A stretch of DNA of 24,133 nucleotides from Thermoflexus sp042408815 (GTDB lineage Bacteria; Chloroflexota; Anaerolineae; Thermoflexales; Thermoflexaceae): positions 1 through 24,133 of the forward strand of contig NZ_JBHOQR010000035.1 of the NCBI RefSeq assembly GCF_042408815.1, given 5' to 3'. Made by a program: the position numbers and the translations under genes. Shown piece after piece: positions 23,005 to 24,133 of this stretch (positions are counted from its first letter, which is position 1; every line of letters begins with the position of its first letter). Under the pieces are notes generated by a model. It saw only the letters and a program-made list of their open reading frames with translations, did not search any database and was not told the DNA's origin.

Positions 23005-23337
23005 TCAATCCCGGGTTAAAGCATAAACCAGGGCGCCCAGCCCCCCCAGCGTGCCCACGATCGCAATGCCTAACCGGAGAGGATCCTGAGGGGTGGTGAA
23101 AATCCCTCCGAATAGCCAGAAAAAGAAATAATCCACCAACCCCAGGAGGATCGACATCCCTATGGTGACCGCCAGAACCACCCCGGTCAGACGATACAAC
23201 TCCCGCCGGTCTGGCCAGCGGACCTTCTTGAGCTCCCCTTGAACCTCTCGCAGATATCGAAGGGGGGCCCACTCGCTTCGCAAGAATCGCCGAGTCTCTG
23301 CCGCCTTCGCCACAGGATGTCCACTCCTTTTGCTCAT
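23005..23337 (-). CDS. secE: Preprotein translocase subunit SecE
   Basis: A 110-residue SecE, the clamp subunit of the SecYEG channel. The signature lies near the middle: YLREVQGELKKVRWPDRREL, then one membrane helix (LTGVVLAVTIGMSILLGLVDYFFFWLF). After this the protein runs on for about 28 residues, including a second hydrophobic stretch (LGIAIVGTLGGLGALVYAL) before TRD. Many single-helix SecE proteins stop after the first helix. The start is ATG 23337; a TTG at 23361 would add eight residues. Neither has a clear ribosome site. Confidence 0.93.
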   Translation of the reverse strand: MSKRSGHPVAKAAETRRFLRSEWAPLRYLREVQGELKKVRWPDRRELYRLTGVVLAVTIGMSILLGLVDYFFFWLFGGIFTTPQDPLRLGIAIVGTLGGLGALVYALTRD

Positions 23338-23439
23338 CGGGTTGCCACACCATTCCCCCAACGGCCCGGAATCTGATCGAGCCCTACCAGGGACGCAGCG
23401 GCCTTCCCTCCCCTATGAACTTGGAGCCCACTGCGCCTA

Positions 23440-23478
23440 CTTTAACACAAACTGGGACACCGCATGGCGGTGTCCCAG
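23440..23478 (-). terminator. Terminator after tRNA-Trp
   Basis: On the reverse strand an 11-bp perfect stem pairs CTGGGACACCG (23478-23468) with CGGTGTCCCAG (23462-23452) over a 5-base loop and is followed by TTTGTGTTAAAG. It lies between tRNA-Trp and secE. No strong secE promoter is evident in the remaining 100 bases, so read-through is possible. Confidence 0.75.
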
Positions 23479-23490
23479 GGCCACCCCAGG

Positions 23491-23563
23491 CAGGCCGGCC
23501 AGGACTCGAACCTGGAACCTGCGGATTTGGAGTCCGCTGCTCTGCCTATTGAGCTACCGGCCT
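23491..23563 (-). tRNA. tRNA-Trp(CCA)
   Basis: On the reverse strand the acceptor stem AGGCCGG (23563-23557) pairs with CCGGCCT (23498-23492). The T arm contains GGTTCGAGTCC, and the anticodon loop CTCCAAA holds the anticodon CCA (23530-23528). The discriminator at 23491 is G, as expected for tRNA-Trp. The 3' CCA is not encoded (CCT follows). It sits 24 bases after rpmG, a common place for tRNA-Trp in the rpmG-secE-nusG cluster. Confidence 0.96.
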
Positions 23564-23587
23564 GCACCTTTAAAAGATTCAGGAAAC

Positions 23588-23749
23588 TTACTTGGTTTCC
23601 CGATGCAAGGTATGCTTACGACATCGCGGACAATATTTGCGAAGCTCCAGGCGATTTGGATCGTTGTTCCGATTCTTCTGTGTTGTGTAATTCCGCCCCT
23701 TGCATTCTGTGCATGCCAACGTAATCACGATCCTCACTTCTTTCGCCAT
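23588..23749 (-). CDS. rpmG: Ribosomal protein bL33
   Basis: A 53-residue L33 of the large subunit. It starts MAKEVRIVITLACTECK and ends LRKYCPRCRKHTLHRETK. Both CXXC pairs (CTEC and CPRC) are intact, so this is the zinc-binding form. The ATG at 23749 has GAGG six bases upstream; the frame stays open for 20 codons further up, but those residues do not resemble L33. tRNA-Trp follows. Confidence 0.96.
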   Translation of the reverse strand: MAKEVRIVITLACTECKGRNYTTQKNRNNDPNRLELRKYCPRCRKHTLHRETK

Positions 23750-23845
23750 AGCTGCCTCAGCCGCATGCTCGGGATAACGGAGAGGATATCCTGGTCGCGA
23801 GGCAAGCAAGGGCGGCCTGGCTTGCCTTCACCCGCCTCTTCTTTA

Positions 23846-23874
23846 ACTTTACCAGAACCTCGCCCTTCTGTCCA
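23846..23874 (-). promoter_or_regulatory. Promoter for rpmG and downstream genes
   Basis: On the reverse strand TGGACA (23874-23869), a 17-base spacer, then TAAAGT (23851-23846). The spacer ends in TGG, giving an extended -10. The start would be near 23838, leaving an 89-base leader. The leader contains an 8-bp hairpin, with AGGCAAGC (23827-23820, reverse strand) pairing with GCTTGCCT (23807-23800). Confidence 0.6.
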
Positions 23875-23991
23875 GCCTGGGAGAATACACGGTTCCGGTG
23901 GCTCTACACTCCCCCCATCGCCAGCAGCGCACCCGGCCATCTCGGATCGGAGACCCTTCCTTTCCGAGAGGGGGATACGCTGTTGTGACTT

Positions 23992-24133
23992 TTAATCCAG
24001 GATTTTGGTGACGACGCCGGCGCCGACGGTCAGGCCGCCTTCCCGGATGGCGAACCGCAACCCTTCCTCAATGGCCACCGGCGCGATCAGCCGCACCCGC
24101 AGGTTCACATTGTCCCCCGGCATCACCATCTCC
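23992..24133 (-). CDS. tuf: Elongation factor Tu, C-terminal fragment (partial)
   Basis: The window ends inside this gene. The visible 46 C-terminal residues include MPGDNVNLRVRLIAPVAIEE and FAIREGGLTVGAGVVTKILD, the highly conserved third domain of EF-Tu, which delivers aminoacyl-tRNA to the ribosome. The stop is TAA at 23994-23992. A 7-bp stem (TCTCGGA/TCCGAGA, 23940-23969) lies 23 bases beyond the stop but has no T-tail. With rpmG, tRNA-Trp, secE and nusG following, this is the usual tuf-secE-nusG neighbourhood. Confidence 0.97.
   Translation of the reverse strand, partial: EMVMPGDNVNLRVRLIAPVAIEEGLRFAIREGGLTVGAGVVTKILD

Noticed and set aside
1..24133. CRISPR arrays, insertion sequences, prophage or integrase genes
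   Set aside because: I saw no spaced direct repeats, transposase motifs or attachment-site duplications near either tRNA.

Overview
The window is chromosomal DNA from a GC-rich bacterium, most likely a thermophilic member of the Chloroflexota such as a Thermoflexus-like Anaerolineae. This placement is an inference. It rests on high GC in almost every gene, a large secreted S8 protease ending in the YLPLIMK-type tail often seen on exported Chloroflexota proteins, a decayed coiled-coil gene of a kind common in these genomes, and Thermotoga-like carbohydrate-uptake genes. No 16S rRNA is present to settle it.

Layout. (1) 1-1600: the 3' end of a c-type cytochrome gene, tRNA-Gln(UUG) with its own promoter and terminator, a reverse-strand HpcH/HpaI-type aldolase gene, and a frameshifted coiled-coil pseudogene. 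(2) 1644-5255, reverse strand: uvrA, preceded by tpx, which encodes a thiol peroxidase lacking the usual resolving cysteine. (3) 5449-9759: a 1436-residue secreted subtilisin-family protease, followed by a strong terminator. (4) 10046-19550, forward strand: a carbohydrate-utilisation operon. Its order is lacI-type regulator, lipoprotein-type family 5 binding protein, two Dpp/Opp-type permeases, two Dpp/Opp-type ATPases, an 81-residue membrane protein of unknown function, a GH130 enzyme and a clan GH-A (GH5-like) glycosidase. (5) 19577-24133, reverse strand: tuf (partial), rpmG, tRNA-Trp, secE, nusG, rplK, rplA, an L10 leader, rplJ and rplL.

The most interesting unit is region 4. One near-consensus promoter overlaps a LacI-type operator upstream of the regulator gene, and no other clear promoter is visible before the terminator at 19520-19550. 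The genes are tightly spaced or overlapping, apart from a 168-nt gap holding a 14-bp hairpin behind the binding-protein gene. GH130 enzymes act on beta-mannosides, and Thermotoga maritima has a comparable grouping of LacI regulator, Opp-type transporter, GH130 and GH5 mannanase. The simplest reading is import of a beta-manno-oligosaccharide (or a mannose-containing disaccharide) followed by cytoplasmic breakdown, since neither enzyme has a signal peptide. The exact sugar cannot be read from the sequence.

In region 5, rplL is not followed by rpoB and rpoC, which is the usual bacterial order. The glycosidase gene converges on it through a shared hairpin. A Rho-independent terminator lies between secE and nusG, and another lies in the rplJ leader, so expression along this operon is probably stepped.
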